From NCBI GenBank assembly GCA_016711875.1, contig JADJSD010000003.1, positions 1,124,063 through 1,188,062 of the forward strand: 64,000 nucleotides of DNA. The letters are read 5' to 3'. The stretch is from Betaproteobacteria bacterium. GTDB taxonomy: Bacteria > Pseudomonadota > Gammaproteobacteria > Burkholderiales > Usitatibacteraceae. A model generated the notes under the pieces. That model saw only the letters and a program-made list of their open reading frames with translations. It did no database searches and was not told the origin of the DNA. Made by a program: the position numbers and the translations under genes. Numbering within the stretch: the stretch's first letter is position 1; every line of letters starts with the position of its first letter. This document shows, in pieces, positions 46,699 through 56,429 of the stretch.

Positions 46699-48090
46699 AT
46701 GACGACCCGAAAACCCAACATCCTGCTGGTGCTTGCGGACCAGCTTCGCGCCTGCTCGGTCGGCTACGCCGGCGAGGAGCCGGTCATCACGCCGCACCTG
46801 GACCGCCTCGCAGGGCAATCGGCCGTCCTCACGACGGCGGTGTCCCCGACCCCGGTCTGCACGCCGTACCGGGGCTCCCTGATCACCGGCCGCACGGCGC
46901 TCTCGCTGGGCCTCGTCCTCAACGACATCCCGCTCGCCACCACCGAGACCAGCCTCGCCCATGCCGTCACGCGCGCCGGCTACGACACCGGCTACATCGG
47001 CAAGTGGCACCTGAACGGCGGCGACCGGCCGGCCTGGGTACCGCCGGGCCCCCCGCGCCAGGGCTTCGACTTCTGGGCCGCCGCGAACTTCGACCACAAC
47101 TACGACCGCTCCGTGTACTTCATGGGCGATTCGCCCGAGCCGCTCACCTGGCCGGGCTACGACGCCGAATCCCAGACCACGCTCGCGATCGACTACATGA
47201 CGCGGCACCGCGCCAGCGAGAAGCCCTTCTGCCTCGTGCTTTCCTGGGGTCCGCCGCACCACCCCTACCGGACGGTTGCGAAGAACTACCTCGATCTCTA
47301 CGACCCCGACGCGATTCCCGCTCGCGCCAATTGCCCCGACCCGCCGCGCCAGGATCTCTGGGGCTACTACGCCCAGACCACCTTCCTCGACGACCAGATG
47401 GCCCGGCTCGTGGCCGCGCTCGATGCGCTCGGGCTTGCCGACGACACCATCCTCGCCTTCACGTCGGACCACGGCGATATGCACGGCTCGCACGGCGTGT
47501 ACAAGAAGCAATGGCCGTGGGACGAATCGATCAAGGTCCCGTTCCTGCTGCGCTACCCGGGAACAGTCGCGGGCGGCACGCGATTCGATTTCCCGCTGAG
47601 CGCCATCGACATCATGCCGACGTTGCTGGGCATGGCGCAGGTGCCCGTCCCCGCCACCGTGGAGGGAGTCGATCTCTCGCCGTTCATCCGCGGGGAGCGC
47701 AACGACGCACCGCCTGCCGTGCTGCTGATGAACCCCTGCCCCTTCAGCATCGGCGACCCGCGCGGCCCCGACCAGGTGCCCGCCTTCCAGGGCATGCGCA
47801 TGGAGTATCGCGGGGTGCGCACGCGGCGGCACACCTACGCCCGGACCATCGACCGGCCGTGGCTGCTCTACGACAACCTCGAGGATCCCTTCCAGATGCG
47901 GAACCTCATCGACGAGCCGCAGTGCCGTGGCCTGGCCGTGAAGCTGGAAGGGCAGATGCAGGCGCTCATGGCGCGGATCGGCGATCGCTTCCTGCCCAAG
48001 GAGGATTACTACCGGCAGTTCGGCATCGAGTTGGACCACCGGGGCAAGGTGAAAGGAATCATCGAGAACCCTTACGACCGGCTCGGCTGA
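46699..48090 (+). CDS. Cys-type sulfatase
   Basis: Hydrolyses a sulphate ester (or possibly a phosphonate/phosphate ester) after conversion of its active-site cysteine to formylglycine. 463 residues, ATG 46699. Motif C54-T-P-Y-R (C-x-P-x-R) with the following LITGR; metal site near ILLVLADQLR, GYIGKWHLNG, and FTSDHGDMHG. No signal peptide, so cytoplasmic unless the start is wrong. A formylglycine-generating enzyme is not in the window. Confidence 0.9.
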   Translation: MTTRKPNILLVLADQLRACSVGYAGEEPVITPHLDRLAGQSAVLTTAVSPTPVCTPYRGSLITGRTALSLGLVLNDIPLATTETSLAHAVTRAGYDTGYIGKWHLNGGDRPAWVPPGPPRQGFDFWAAANFDHNYDRSVYFMGDSPEPLTWPGYDAESQTTLAIDYMTRHRASEKPFCLVLSWGPPHHPYRTVAKNYLDLYDPDAIPARANCPDPPRQDLWGYYAQTTFLDDQMARLVAALDALGLADDTILAFTSDHGDMHGSHGVYKKQWPWDESIKVPFLLRYPGTVAGGTRFDFPLSAIDIMPTLLGMAQVPVPATVEGVDLSPFIRGERNDAPPAVLLMNPCPFSIGDPRGPDQVPAFQGMRMEYRGVRTRRHTYARTIDRPWLLYDNLEDPFQMRNLIDEPQCRGLAVKLEGQMQALMARIGDRFLPKEDYYRQFGIELDHRGKVKGIIENPYDRLG

Positions 48091-48124
48091 CCGGGCCTTT
48101 TCCCACCGCACCGAGGAGTCCGCC

Positions 48125-49102
48125 ATGACGCAGCGCTTCCGCTCGATCGTTTGCCGTGCACTGATGCTCGCCGCCGCACTGGCCGCTCCCACCGCCCTCG
48201 CCCAGGGCTATCCCGACAAGTCGGTCCGCGTGATCGTCCCGTTCTCCGCGGGCGGTTCGACCGACACCGTCACGCGCATCATCGCGCAGAAGCTCAGCGC
48301 ATCGATGGGGCAGAGCTTCGTCGTCGAGAACCGCGGAGGTGCCGGCGGAAATCTCGGCGCCGACCTGGTGGCCAAGTCCAAGCCCGACGGCTACACGATC
48401 CTCGCCGCCGCCGGATCGTTCGCGATCAACGCGTCCCTTTACAAGAGCCTGCCCTTCGATCCGCTCAAGGACTTCGATCCCATCATCCACATCTGCACGG
48501 TCACCGGGATCGTCGTCACGCACCCCTCGGTCCCCGCGACCACCGTGCCGGAACTGATCGCGATGGCGAAGGCGAAGCCCGGCACGATCAACTTCGCCTC
48601 CGCGGGAAGCGGCACCGTGATCCACCTGGCCGGCGAGCTGTTCAAGACGATGGCCCAAGTGGACATGACCCACGTGCCCTACAAGGGCAGCGGCCCGGCG
48701 CTGGCAGACCTGATCGGCGGCCAGGTGCAGGTGATGTTCGCCAATATGCCCGGGACGCTCCAGCACGTGAAGACCGGGCGCCTGCGCGTGCTGGCGGTGA
48801 CGAGCGAGAAGCGATCGACGTTGCTGCCCGAGACGCCGACCGTGGCCGAAGCGGCATTGCCCGGTTACAAGGCGTCGACCTGGTTCGGCATCCTCGCCCC
48901 GGCCGGCACGCCCCCGGACGTGGTCGCGAAGCTCAACCGCGAGCTCGCCAAGGCGCTGGCCTCGCCGGACCTCACGGAACACCTGCGCATGGAAGGCGCC
49001 GAGCCGACCGGCGGAACGCCGGAGCAGTTCCGCGCCTTCCTCAAGGAGGACATCGAGCGCTGGGCCGCCGTGGTGCGCGCCTCCGGCGCGAAGGCGAATT
49101 GA
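48125..49102 (+). CDS. Bug-type receptor of the sulfatase operon
   Basis: 325 residues with a signal peptide (AALAAPTALAQG). Family landmarks are YPDKSVRVIVPFSAGGSTD, ENRGGAGGNLG, KPDGYTIL and HVPYKGSGPALAD. It lies between the sulfatase and phosphoesterase genes and overlaps the latter by one base. It probably binds the sulphated or phosphorylated organic acid, or its product. No TctA/TctB is encoded alongside. Confidence 0.92.
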   Translation: MTQRFRSIVCRALMLAAALAAPTALAQGYPDKSVRVIVPFSAGGSTDTVTRIIAQKLSASMGQSFVVENRGGAGGNLGADLVAKSKPDGYTILAAAGSFAINASLYKSLPFDPLKDFDPIIHICTVTGIVVTHPSVPATTVPELIAMAKAKPGTINFASAGSGTVIHLAGELFKTMAQVDMTHVPYKGSGPALADLIGGQVQVMFANMPGTLQHVKTGRLRVLAVTSEKRSTLLPETPTVAEAALPGYKASTWFGILAPAGTPPDVVAKLNRELAKALASPDLTEHLRMEGAEPTGGTPEQFRAFLKEDIERWAAVVRASGAKAN

Positions 49103-51204
49103 TGTCCCTCGGCAAGAAGCTCTTCTCCTTCGCCGTCATCGCCGATACCCATGTGAACCAGGAGGAGGGCAAGGCCTCCTCCGATTTCGCGGTCAATCGC
49201 CTCGCGAACGCGCGCAACCGCTACGTCATCCACGCGCTGAACCGGGCGAAGCCGGCCTTCACGCTGCACCTGGGCGACATCGTCCACCCGACGCCACACC
49301 ATCCCGGCTTCGCCGACGCCGCCCGTTCGTTCCACGCGCTGGCCGCCGCCCTCGAGTGCCCGCTTCACCTCACGCCGGGCAACCACGACGTCGGCGACAA
49401 GCCGGGCGACTGGCTGCCCGTGCCCTCCGTGAGCGACGAGTACCTCGCGATCTACGAGCGTCACTTCGGCAAGCCCTATTACGCCTTCGATTCCCACGGC
49501 TGCCATTTCGTGGTGATCAACGCCCAGGCGCTCAATTCGGGGTTGCCGTGCGAGGCGGAGCAGAGGGCGTGGCTGGAGAGCGACCTCGCCGCCCACGCGG
49601 GCCAGCGCACGTTCCTGTGCACGCACTACCCGGCCTTCCTCTTCGACCCCGCCGAGCCGGGGCACTACGACAACATCGACGAGCCGGGCCGCTCGTGGCT
49701 CCTTGGCCTCGTCGCGCGGTACGGGGTCGAGGCGGTGTTCGCCGGGCACGTGCACAACTTCTGGTACCACCTGCTGGGCGAGACCGAGTTCTACCTGCTG
49801 CCCTCGACGGCCTTCGTGCGCCTGGACTACAGCGAGCTGTACCGCGTGGGCCCGGGCCCGGAGCGCGGACGCAACGATGCGCCCAAGCTGGGCTTCCTGA
49901 TCGTCGACGTGCACGAGCACGGCCACGTGGCCCACCCCTTGCGGACCCAGGGTGCGTGCCTCGGCCCGGATGAAAAGCCCCAGGACGTCGAGACGCTCCC
50001 GCCCGTCCACTCGCGATCCGTGTCGCGATCGCCCCTGGGCATCGACCTGCGCCATCCCTGGGCCGAGATCGTCGATGTCGTCGCGAGCGGCGCGCTGGAC
50101 GAGTTCTCGCGCAAGCGAGCCCGCAACGACGATCCGCTGATGGCCCTGTGGGAGATGGGCATCCAGCGCCTGCGCGTGCCGCTCGCGGACCTGGACGACG
50201 CCCGCCTGCGCGAACGCATGCGGGTGCTGAAGCGGGCCGGCGCCCGGTTCACCGTCTACTCGCACAACCTCCCGGCCGGGTCGCTGCGGCAATCGCTCCT
50301 CGACCACGCCCACCTCGTCGATGCCTGGGAAGTGATCGCCCCGATGGCCGGCATCGAGGCGCTCGCCGCGCAGGTGGCCGACCTGCGGCGCGGGCTGCCC
50401 TTCGCGGTCCGGCACTCGAAGCTGCGCCGTCCCGAGGACCGCCTGCACCACGGCGACCGGGCGCGCCACGTCATCGAACACGGCTTCTACCTGGCCGAGC
50501 GCGAGCAGGTCGAGGCACTGCGTTCGTCGCCCGGCGCCTATCGCGCGGCCTTCGATGGCGGCGTGTTTCGCGTCTCGCGCGGCCAGCGGCCCTGGCACGA
50601 GATCGGTAGGCTGGCCGCGGCGGCGGCAGGCGATACGCGTGACGAGGCTTACGTCCGCCTCGCAGCCGACAACCCGGCCGAGGCCCAGGACGACGACCTG
50701 GCCAACGCCAACCGCGTGGCCGAGACGCTCTTCACGGCCCATGCCTGCGTGGGCATCGGCGTGTGGCTGGATACGTTCTGCGACGTCGATCGCGGCTACT
50801 TTCCGCGCACCGGCCTGGTCGATCGCCGCTACAACCCCCGGCTGGCGGGCAAGGTGTGCCGCAATCTGAACAGCGCTCTTTCGGGCGGTCTCGATCGTGT
50901 GAAGGGGATGCACGAAGCCGAGTCCCGCTCCGCGCGCACGCTCATCCTGGAAACCTCGGACGGCGTCGTCGCGCTCGTGCTGCCGCACGAATCGGGCGAA
51001 TTGCGATCGATCACACTGCATCGAGCCGGCACCGCTCGCTCGGGCCCCGCCAAGTGGATCGATCTCGCGTCCGGGACGATCACCGCGGCGAGCTGGCGAG
51101 TTGGGGAGAGCGAACCACCCGCGTTGAACTTCGAGGAACCGAGGCCCTGCACCGGGCCGGCGCTGGTGATTCTCAAGGAATCCGGTTTCCTCTCGCCCGC
51201 ATAA
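49102..51204 (+). CDS. Calcineurin-like metallophosphoesterase with C-terminal TIM-barrel-like domain
   Basis: 700 residues. N-terminal half is a metallophosphoesterase: FAVIADTHVN, LHLGDIVHP, TPGNHDVGD, CTHYPAFLF and AGHVHNFWYH are the metal-ligand motifs in order. The C-terminal ~330 residues resemble a glycosidase-like or sugar-phosphate TIM barrel, a combination I do not recall from a named enzyme. Start ATG 49102 overlaps the Bug gene stop. No signal peptide. Likely acts on a phosphodiester or related ester in the same pathway as the sulfatase. Confidence 0.85.
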   Translation: MSLGKKLFSFAVIADTHVNQEEGKASSDFAVNRLANARNRYVIHALNRAKPAFTLHLGDIVHPTPHHPGFADAARSFHALAAALECPLHLTPGNHDVGDKPGDWLPVPSVSDEYLAIYERHFGKPYYAFDSHGCHFVVINAQALNSGLPCEAEQRAWLESDLAAHAGQRTFLCTHYPAFLFDPAEPGHYDNIDEPGRSWLLGLVARYGVEAVFAGHVHNFWYHLLGETEFYLLPSTAFVRLDYSELYRVGPGPERGRNDAPKLGFLIVDVHEHGHVAHPLRTQGACLGPDEKPQDVETLPPVHSRSVSRSPLGIDLRHPWAEIVDVVASGALDEFSRKRARNDDPLMALWEMGIQRLRVPLADLDDARLRERMRVLKRAGARFTVYSHNLPAGSLRQSLLDHAHLVDAWEVIAPMAGIEALAAQVADLRRGLPFAVRHSKLRRPEDRLHHGDRARHVIEHGFYLAEREQVEALRSSPGAYRAAFDGGVFRVSRGQRPWHEIGRLAAAAAGDTRDEAYVRLAADNPAEAQDDDLANANRVAETLFTAHACVGIGVWLDTFCDVDRGYFPRTGLVDRRYNPRLAGKVCRNLNSALSGGLDRVKGMHEAESRSARTLILETSDGVVALVLPHESGELRSITLHRAGTARSGPAKWIDLASGTITAASWRVGESEPPALNFEEPRPCTGPALVILKESGFLSPA

Positions 51205-51217
51205 GGCTTGCGGCCGG

Positions 51218-51373
51218 ATGTCCCGGACAGGTCGGCGCCACCGATTGACATACCATTGGGGATTCCGCTCAACACGTCTGGGCGACCCGTGGCGCGTCAT
51301 TTACCGGGTGGTGGCCGAAGACCTGCTGTTCCAGGTGGCGTCCGTAACCGCCCACGATTACCGGAGACCCTGA
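51218..51373 (+). pseudogene. Truncated RelE/ParE-type toxin C-terminus
   Basis: 51-residue frame whose last 30 residues (GDPWRVIYRVVAEDLL, then ASVTAHDYRRP) match the C-terminal strand-helix of RelE/ParE-type toxins. The N-terminal half of a normal ~90-residue toxin is missing. Its TGA overlaps the ATG of the following HTH gene (TGATG), the usual toxin-antitoxin arrangement. Confidence 0.6.
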
Positions 51374-51633
51374 TGAAAGACTTTCGCCCCGCCAAGAAGC
51401 GCGTCACCGTCACCGTGGGTGAATCGGTCCGGATCCTTCGCGAGCTTCAGGAGTTGCGCCAGAACCCGTTGGCCGAGGCCTCCGGCATTGCCCAGGCCAC
51501 CATCTCCGCCATCGAGAACGATCGCGTGCGCCTCGGCGTCGAACGCGCCAAGGCGCTGGCCCGTGCCCTCAAGTGCCACCCCGGCGTGCTGGTGTTTCCC
51601 GGTTGGGAGAGGCCCAAGGGAAAGGCGGCGTAA
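51373..51633 (+). CDS. XRE-type helix-turn-helix antitoxin-like protein
   Basis: 86 residues. Helix-turn-helix of the XRE/HigA type: PLAEASGIAQATISAIENDRV followed by RAKALARALKCHPGVLVF. It is coupled to the truncated toxin fragment upstream, so it is probably an antitoxin left without a working toxin. Confidence 0.75.
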   Translation: MKDFRPAKKRVTVTVGESVRILRELQELRQNPLAEASGIAQATISAIENDRVRLGVERAKALARALKCHPGVLVFPGWERPKGKAA

Positions 51634-51673
51634 CGCCTTGCGCGAGGGGTGCTTCGCTTGGCGTCCGGTGCAG

Positions 51674-52123
51674 CTATCCGCCGACGATGTGAATGCCCAT
51701 GTCCCTCAGTTCCCTCACCAGGCGGGAGATGCGCGCCAGGAGCAACTCCATGTCTCGTGCCGTCACCGGCATGTCGGCCACTCGCTCACGAGCGACTGCA
51801 ACCTGCACGTAATTCCAGCGAAGCAGCTCGCGATTGAACTCGATGTCCTTCTCCCGATTGGCATGGCACTTCGAGAGGAAGAGATCCGTCGGGTCGAGGC
51901 ACAGGCCCACCAGTTGGTGGCCTCCGGGTTCGACCGGCCCTCCCAGCCGGGTGGTGCGGGGGCGCCCGCGCGGGTAGATGTCCGCCTCCATGGACGCCTT
52001 GAGCCTTGCTGGGGGCGCGGGCACCGCGCCCAGGATCGACTGGCTGCCGACCACGACGAACTCGTACCAATCCGTGACCTCGCCTGCGGCGCGAATGATG
52101 TGCTCGAGGTCCTCGCGATTCAT
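51674..52123 (-). pseudogene. Internally deleted nucleotidyltransferase-like gene (DUF6036-type)
   Basis: 149 residues. N-terminus (MNREDLEHIIRAAGE, EFVVVGSQSILG, SMEADIYP) and a later segment (CLDPTDLFLSKCHANREKD) match nucleotidyltransferase-fold proteins paired with HTH genes. About 40 residues between them appear missing and the join reads in a scrambled frame. Start lies 14 bases after the HTH gene in the same direction. It is probably non-functional, although the frame remains open. Confidence 0.55.
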
Positions 52124-52136
52124 GGCGTTGGCCGGG

Positions 52137-52805
52137 TCACGCCTCGGCAGCGGCGCTTTCGTGAATCGAAAGGTTTACGCCCGCCTTGAGTTCGCGCACC
52201 TCCCGGAGGATTCGCAGGCGCGTCTCCTCCGGCAGCATCGTCACGATCGGCGAAGCCTGGCGAAGCTCCTGGGCGCGGCGCGTCTTCAGCAGCACTTTCT
52301 TCCAATCTTGGCGATGCAGGATCACCTTCCACTCGTCCCACAGCGGCTGCGAGGCCGAAGGCCCGCGCGCCTGCCAGCGTTCCAACGTCTTGAACGCCCG
52401 CGCCACGAGTTCTTCCGGGTTCTTGCGGATGAGCGCCACGGCCTCGCGATGCAGCATCATGCTCTGCAAGTCCTGCGCCGCATGACGGTTAGAGCCCGTC
52501 GACACGACGATGGGCGTGTGCCGGGACCGATCATTCGTTTGGCGCACCGCATCGCTGCCGACGAGCGCGAGGTCGCCGGCTAGCCCCAGGCACGAAAGCA
52601 CGCGCAGGTAGGTTCCCATGGTGGGCGCGGGCTCGCCGGCTTCCACGGCACTCAGCGTGGTCCGGGAAATTCCCACCTGCTTCGCCAGCGCCGCGGACGA
52701 CAGGCCCCGGGCCCGGCGAGCCTGCCTGAGGCGATCGCCGAGTTGGAGGAGCAACTGGCGCTCCAACGAGGTGTTGAGGTGTCCAGGAGAGGGCATGTCC
52801 AGCAT
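52137..52805 (-). CDS. HTH protein, partner of the nucleotidyltransferase-like gene
   Basis: 222 residues (219 if the ATG at 52796 is used). XRE helix-turn-helix near residues 20-75 (QVGISRTTLSAVEAGEPAPT), then a C-terminal region of about 140 residues of unknown fold. The 52796 start would leave the perfect inverted repeat wholly upstream, which favours it. First gene of a two-gene unit resembling HTH/nucleotidyltransferase toxin-antitoxin pairs; probably autoregulated. Confidence 0.75.
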   Translation of the reverse strand: MLDMPSPGHLNTSLERQLLLQLGDRLRQARRARGLSSAALAKQVGISRTTLSAVEAGEPAPTMGTYLRVLSCLGLAGDLALVGSDAVRQTNDRSRHTPIVVSTGSNRHAAQDLQSMMLHREAVALIRKNPEELVARAFKTLERWQARGPSASQPLWDEWKVILHRQDWKKVLLKTRRAQELRQASPIVTMLPEETRLRILREVRELKAGVNLSIHESAAAEA

Positions 52806-52845
52806 AATAGGCTAATCATGCCAATTTGTCCATTATGCTGGACAT
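52795..52845. promoter_or_regulatory. 14-bp perfect inverted repeat, probable operator of the HTH gene
   Basis: ATGTCCAGCATAAT at 52795-52808 and its exact reverse complement at 52832-52845 with a 23-base AT-rich spacer. It lies at the start of the HTH gene, the usual place for an autoregulatory operator. Confidence 0.72.
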
Positions 52846-52883
52846 AGCTCCAGGCGGTACCTGCAACCCGGCTCAGCGCCAGG

Positions 52884-54238
52884 CTAAGCCTTGCCCTTCC
52901 CCGCCACCCAATCGTCCGCCGCCCCCGGCGGAATCCTCGGATGCTTCGCCAGGCTTTCCTGGAAAGCCGCCTGCATCTTGCGCATCGGCCCCCGCACCCA
53001 CCCCTGCGTGCTGTTCACGTCCGTCTCTTCCTTCGGGTCCTGCACCACGTTGAAGAGGTACGGCACCTCGAGGTGAACCACGCCGGTGTTGGGTTCGGTC
53101 TCCCACAGCATGTGCATCTTCCAGTTGCGCCACTTGAGCGCGCGCAGCTGGTCCTTGATGTAGTAGACGAAGCCTTCGCGCGGGGACTTCTCCTCTTGCC
53201 CGTGAGGAAGGGCGTGATGTCGAGGCCGTCGATCGGCCTGTCGTCGGGCACCTTCGCACCGGCGTTCGCGAGCAGGGTCGTGAAGAGATCCGTCACGTGC
53301 ACCATCTCGTTCGTGACGCCCGGCTTCACGCGTCCCGGCCAGCGCACGATGAGGGGAACCCGAAGCGCCCCCTCCATCGCCGTGTGGTACGTGCCCGTCC
53401 AGGGGCCCGCGGTGCCGCGCCAGGGGCGGCGGAACTCCGGGCCGTTGTCGCTCGCGAAGATGAAGAGGGTTTCCTCCTCCAGCCCCGCCTTCGCCACCGT
53501 GTCGATCACCTCGCCCACGCGGTGGTCCATCTCCACCATCGAATCAGCGAAGTCGCCCTGGCCCGTGCAGCCGGCGAAATCGCGATGGGGCAGCGTCGGG
53601 TAATGAAGCTGCGTGAGCGGCAGGAAAAGGAAGAAGGGCTTGCCCGCGCTGCCGTTCTTCACGACGAACTCGCACGCCATGCGCGTGAAGTCGCCGTCGA
53701 TTCGCCTGCGCATCTCGAGGTCGTAGGGTGCTACCTTGCGCACGGCCTCGCCGCGATCGCCCGCCTCCACGTACGGAATGTCCACCACGGCCGGATCGAA
53801 CCCGAGGGACTCCGTGAACATGCTTTCGTTGGTGGTGCGCGAGATGCCGTACCAGTGATCGAAGCCACGGTCGTGCGGGAAGCGCCCGGCGCGATCGCCC
53901 AGGTGCCACTTGCCGTAGATGGCGGTGGCGTAGCCGGCGTTCGACAGCGCCTGCGCCAGCGTGACCTCCGAAGGATGGATGCCCTGCGGCAACCCCGCCG
54001 GCACCGACTGCAGCGCGCCCGTGCGAATGGGGTGCCGCCCCGTCATCAACGCCGAGCGGGTGGGCACGCAATCGCTCTCCACGTTGAAGTTGAGGAAGCG
54101 AAGGCCTTGCTCGGCCAATGCATCGATGCGCGGAGTGGGTGCGCCGCGAAGGGCCCCGCCGCCGTAGCAGCCGAGTTCCCCCCAGCCCAGGTTGTCGGCG
54201 AGGATGAGGACGATGTTCACGGGCTTGGCCAAGTGCAT
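52884..54238 (-). CDS. Arylsulfatase A-type enzyme (frameshift)
   Basis: About 451 residues after correction. Sulfatase motifs: ILILADNLGWGELGC, catalytic C57-V-P-T-R, AIYGKWHLGD and FIFASDNGPEF. The frame breaks near 53195: one more base turns GKRRSPR into GKEEKSPREGFVYYIKDQL and reaches the stop at 52884. Probably intact in the cell. No signal peptide seen. It is co-transcribed after a Bug receptor, four bases apart. A decayed near-copy of its 3' end lies at 45606-45684. Confidence 0.87.
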
Positions 54239-54242
54239 AGCC

Positions 54243-55214
54243 TCAATCGAGCTCGAGCTTGCGCTCCGCGATCACCTTGCTCCAGCGCGCGCGGTCACGA
54301 TCGAGGTATGCGACGAAATCCTTCCCCGCCGTGCCCGTCACCTCGAAGCCCAGCTTCTCGATGCGCTCCTTGAGGGCAGGCGTGGCGAGGGCGGCGGCGA
54401 TCTCCTTCTGCATCTTCGCGAGCACGTCCGGCGGCGTGGCGGCGGGGGCCATCAACCCGGCCCACTGGCGCACGTCGTAACCGGCGACGCCGGATTCCTC
54501 GAGCGTGGGCACGTCCGGCACCGCGGGCGAGCGCGCCTTGGTGGTGACGGCGAGGATCCGCACGCGGCCGTTCTTCGCATGGGGCAGCACGGCCGCGAGG
54601 CCCAGCACGCCCACGGGCACCTGCCCGCCCACGAGGTCCGTGATGGCCTGCCCGCCGCCCTTGTAGGGGATGTGCAGCAGGTCGATGCCCGCCATCTGCG
54701 CGAGAAGCTCGCCCGCCAGGTGCTGCAGCGAGCCCTGCCCGGAGGTGGCGTAGCCGATCTTGCCGGGGCTGGCCTTGGCCGCGGCGATCACCTCCTTCAT
54801 CGTCTTGTAGGGCGAATTGGCCGGCACCGCGACCACGATGGGCTGCGCGCCGAACATGGTCACGGGGACGAAGTCGCGCTCCACGTTCCACTTGAGGCCC
54901 TTCCTCAGCACGGGCTGCAGGGCCACGGTGTCCGAGGCGACGACGAAGGTGTAGCCGTCCGCGGGCGAGGAGGACACCACCTCCATGCCGACGGCGCCCG
55001 AGGCACCCGGGCGGTTGTCGACGACGATGGGCTGGCCGAGCTGCTTCGAGAGCTGCTCGCCCACGGCGCGGCCCATGGCGTCGTTGGATCCGCCGGCGGG
55101 CTGGGGCACGACGAACTTGATCGTCTTGTTGGGCCAGGCCTGCGCGAGCGCTTCGGCGGCGGGGAGGATGGCGACGGCAGCGGCGGCAAGGGCGGCGAAG
55201 GCGAGTCTCGGCAC
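54243..55214 (-). CDS. Bug-type receptor of the arylsulfatase unit
   Basis: 323 residues, GTG start at 55214 with GGAGAA eight bases upstream. Signal peptide (AAAAVAILPAAEALAQA). Landmarks are WPNKTIKFVVPQPAGGSND, DNRPGASGAVG and HIPYKGGGQAITD. First gene of a two-gene unit with the arylsulfatase, divergent from a LysR gene. Confidence 0.91.
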   Translation of the reverse strand: MPRLAFAALAAAAVAILPAAEALAQAWPNKTIKFVVPQPAGGSNDAMGRAVGEQLSKQLGQPIVVDNRPGASGAVGMEVVSSSPADGYTFVVASDTVALQPVLRKGLKWNVERDFVPVTMFGAQPIVVAVPANSPYKTMKEVIAAAKASPGKIGYATSGQGSLQHLAGELLAQMAGIDLLHIPYKGGGQAITDLVGGQVPVGVLGLAAVLPHAKNGRVRILAVTTKARSPAVPDVPTLEESGVAGYDVRQWAGLMAPAATPPDVLAKMQKEIAAALATPALKERIEKLGFEVTGTAGKDFVAYLDRDRARWSKVIAERKLELD

Positions 55215-55307
55215 GGGGGTTCTCCGGTGGGGCTGGGGTGAGATGCAGTCTAGCCGGGCTGGTGATCGGGTTTCCATCGGATTTCGGAAGGCCTGATAAC
55301 CTTTCCT

Positions 55308-56240
55308 ATGACCCCCCCAACACCCCCGCCCCCCGCCCCGACACCCTTCCGCCCTTCCGGCCGCAGCCAGAAGCTGGCCGAGCTGGGCTCCATGCGCCGC
55401 GCCGCCGAGGCCATCCACGTGAGCCAGCCGGCCGCGAGCGCCAGCCTGGAGGAGGGGGGGCCCGGCTGGGGTCGCCCCCCCCCTGCCACCGCACCGGCCG
55501 CGCCCCCGGCCCCGCGGGGCCGGCCCCGTCCTGCGCCGCGTGCGCTTCCTGCTGGGCGAGGTGCAGGGCCTCACCGAGGACCTGCTCGATTCGCGCCGCC
55601 GCCGCCCGCTCGTGCGCATCGGGGCCGTGCCGCACGCGATGCTGGGCGTGATGCAGGAGTTCGCCGCGCACTGGTCGGGCAAGGAAGGCGTGCGGCTGCG
55701 GCTGGAGGACGGGCCGACCTCGGCGCTGGTGGAGAAGCTGCTGCGGGGGGACCTGGATGCGATCGTGGCGCCGCTCACGCCCGAGGCGGGGACTTCGTTC
55801 ACTTCCGCGGTGAAGAGCCGGCCGCTTTATTCGGAGTCGATCGTGATCGCGGCTTCGGTGAAGAACCCGTTGGCCAAGGCGAAGATGGTTTCGCTGGATG
55901 ACCTGGAGAAGGCGGATTGGGTGTTGCCGGGGCGGCTTCGAGGTCAAGGCAGGCGCTGGAGGGGGAGTTCCTGCGGGTCGGGCGGTCGCCACCTTTGCCG
56001 GCGGTCGAAGTCACTTCATTCGTTTACGGGATGGCGTTGGCGGGGAGGACTTCGATGTTGACGGTGGCGCCTGCGAGTGCGGTATTGGCACAGGAGAAAT
56101 GGGGCGAGGTGAGGCGACTAACGACAAGCCTGCGATTTCTCCCCTACTCGGTGCACTGGATTACACGCCGCAACGGTGAGGCTAACGAGGTACTTGGGAG
56201 AATGACCGAGTGGTTGTTAAGGCGATTCAACAACACTTGA
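55308..56240 (+). pseudogene. LysR-family regulator, disrupted by frameshifts
   Basis: LysR segments appear in two frames: an N-terminal part with LGSMRRAAEAIHVSQPAASASL, a middle effector part (VRFLLGEVQGLTEDLL to DLEKADWVLPG), and a C-terminal part (RSRQALEGEF to WLLRRF). Breaks lie in the very G/C-rich stretch 55450-55540 and in the GGGG run at 55929-55932 (one G short). They may be sequencing errors. The 3' third is lower in GC than the rest. Divergent from the Bug/arylsulfatase unit, so it was probably its regulator. Confidence 0.7.
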
Positions 56241-56429
56241 AGATTTCCAAGGCGCTACCGATGGAGAATATTGCTGTCATCCGGGCCATTCATTGCCCAT
56301 TCGTGCACCCAATTGAAAGAGCAGTACCGAGAAAATCTGTGTTCGCCGCATCGCCAGCTCAAACCGCGTTCCAACATAGCATCGTGCTAATCTAATCTTT
56401 CCGGCAATTAACACTCAATGGAGGGACAT
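56241..56429. promoter_or_regulatory. AT-rich leader of the low-GC island operon
   Basis: 189 bases, much lower in GC than the flanking genome. They carry the probable promoter of the plus-strand island operon; a small palindrome TAGCA-TCG-TGCTA lies about 45 bases before the first start. GGAGGG at 56420 is the ribosome site of the next gene. No gene seen. Confidence 0.5.
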
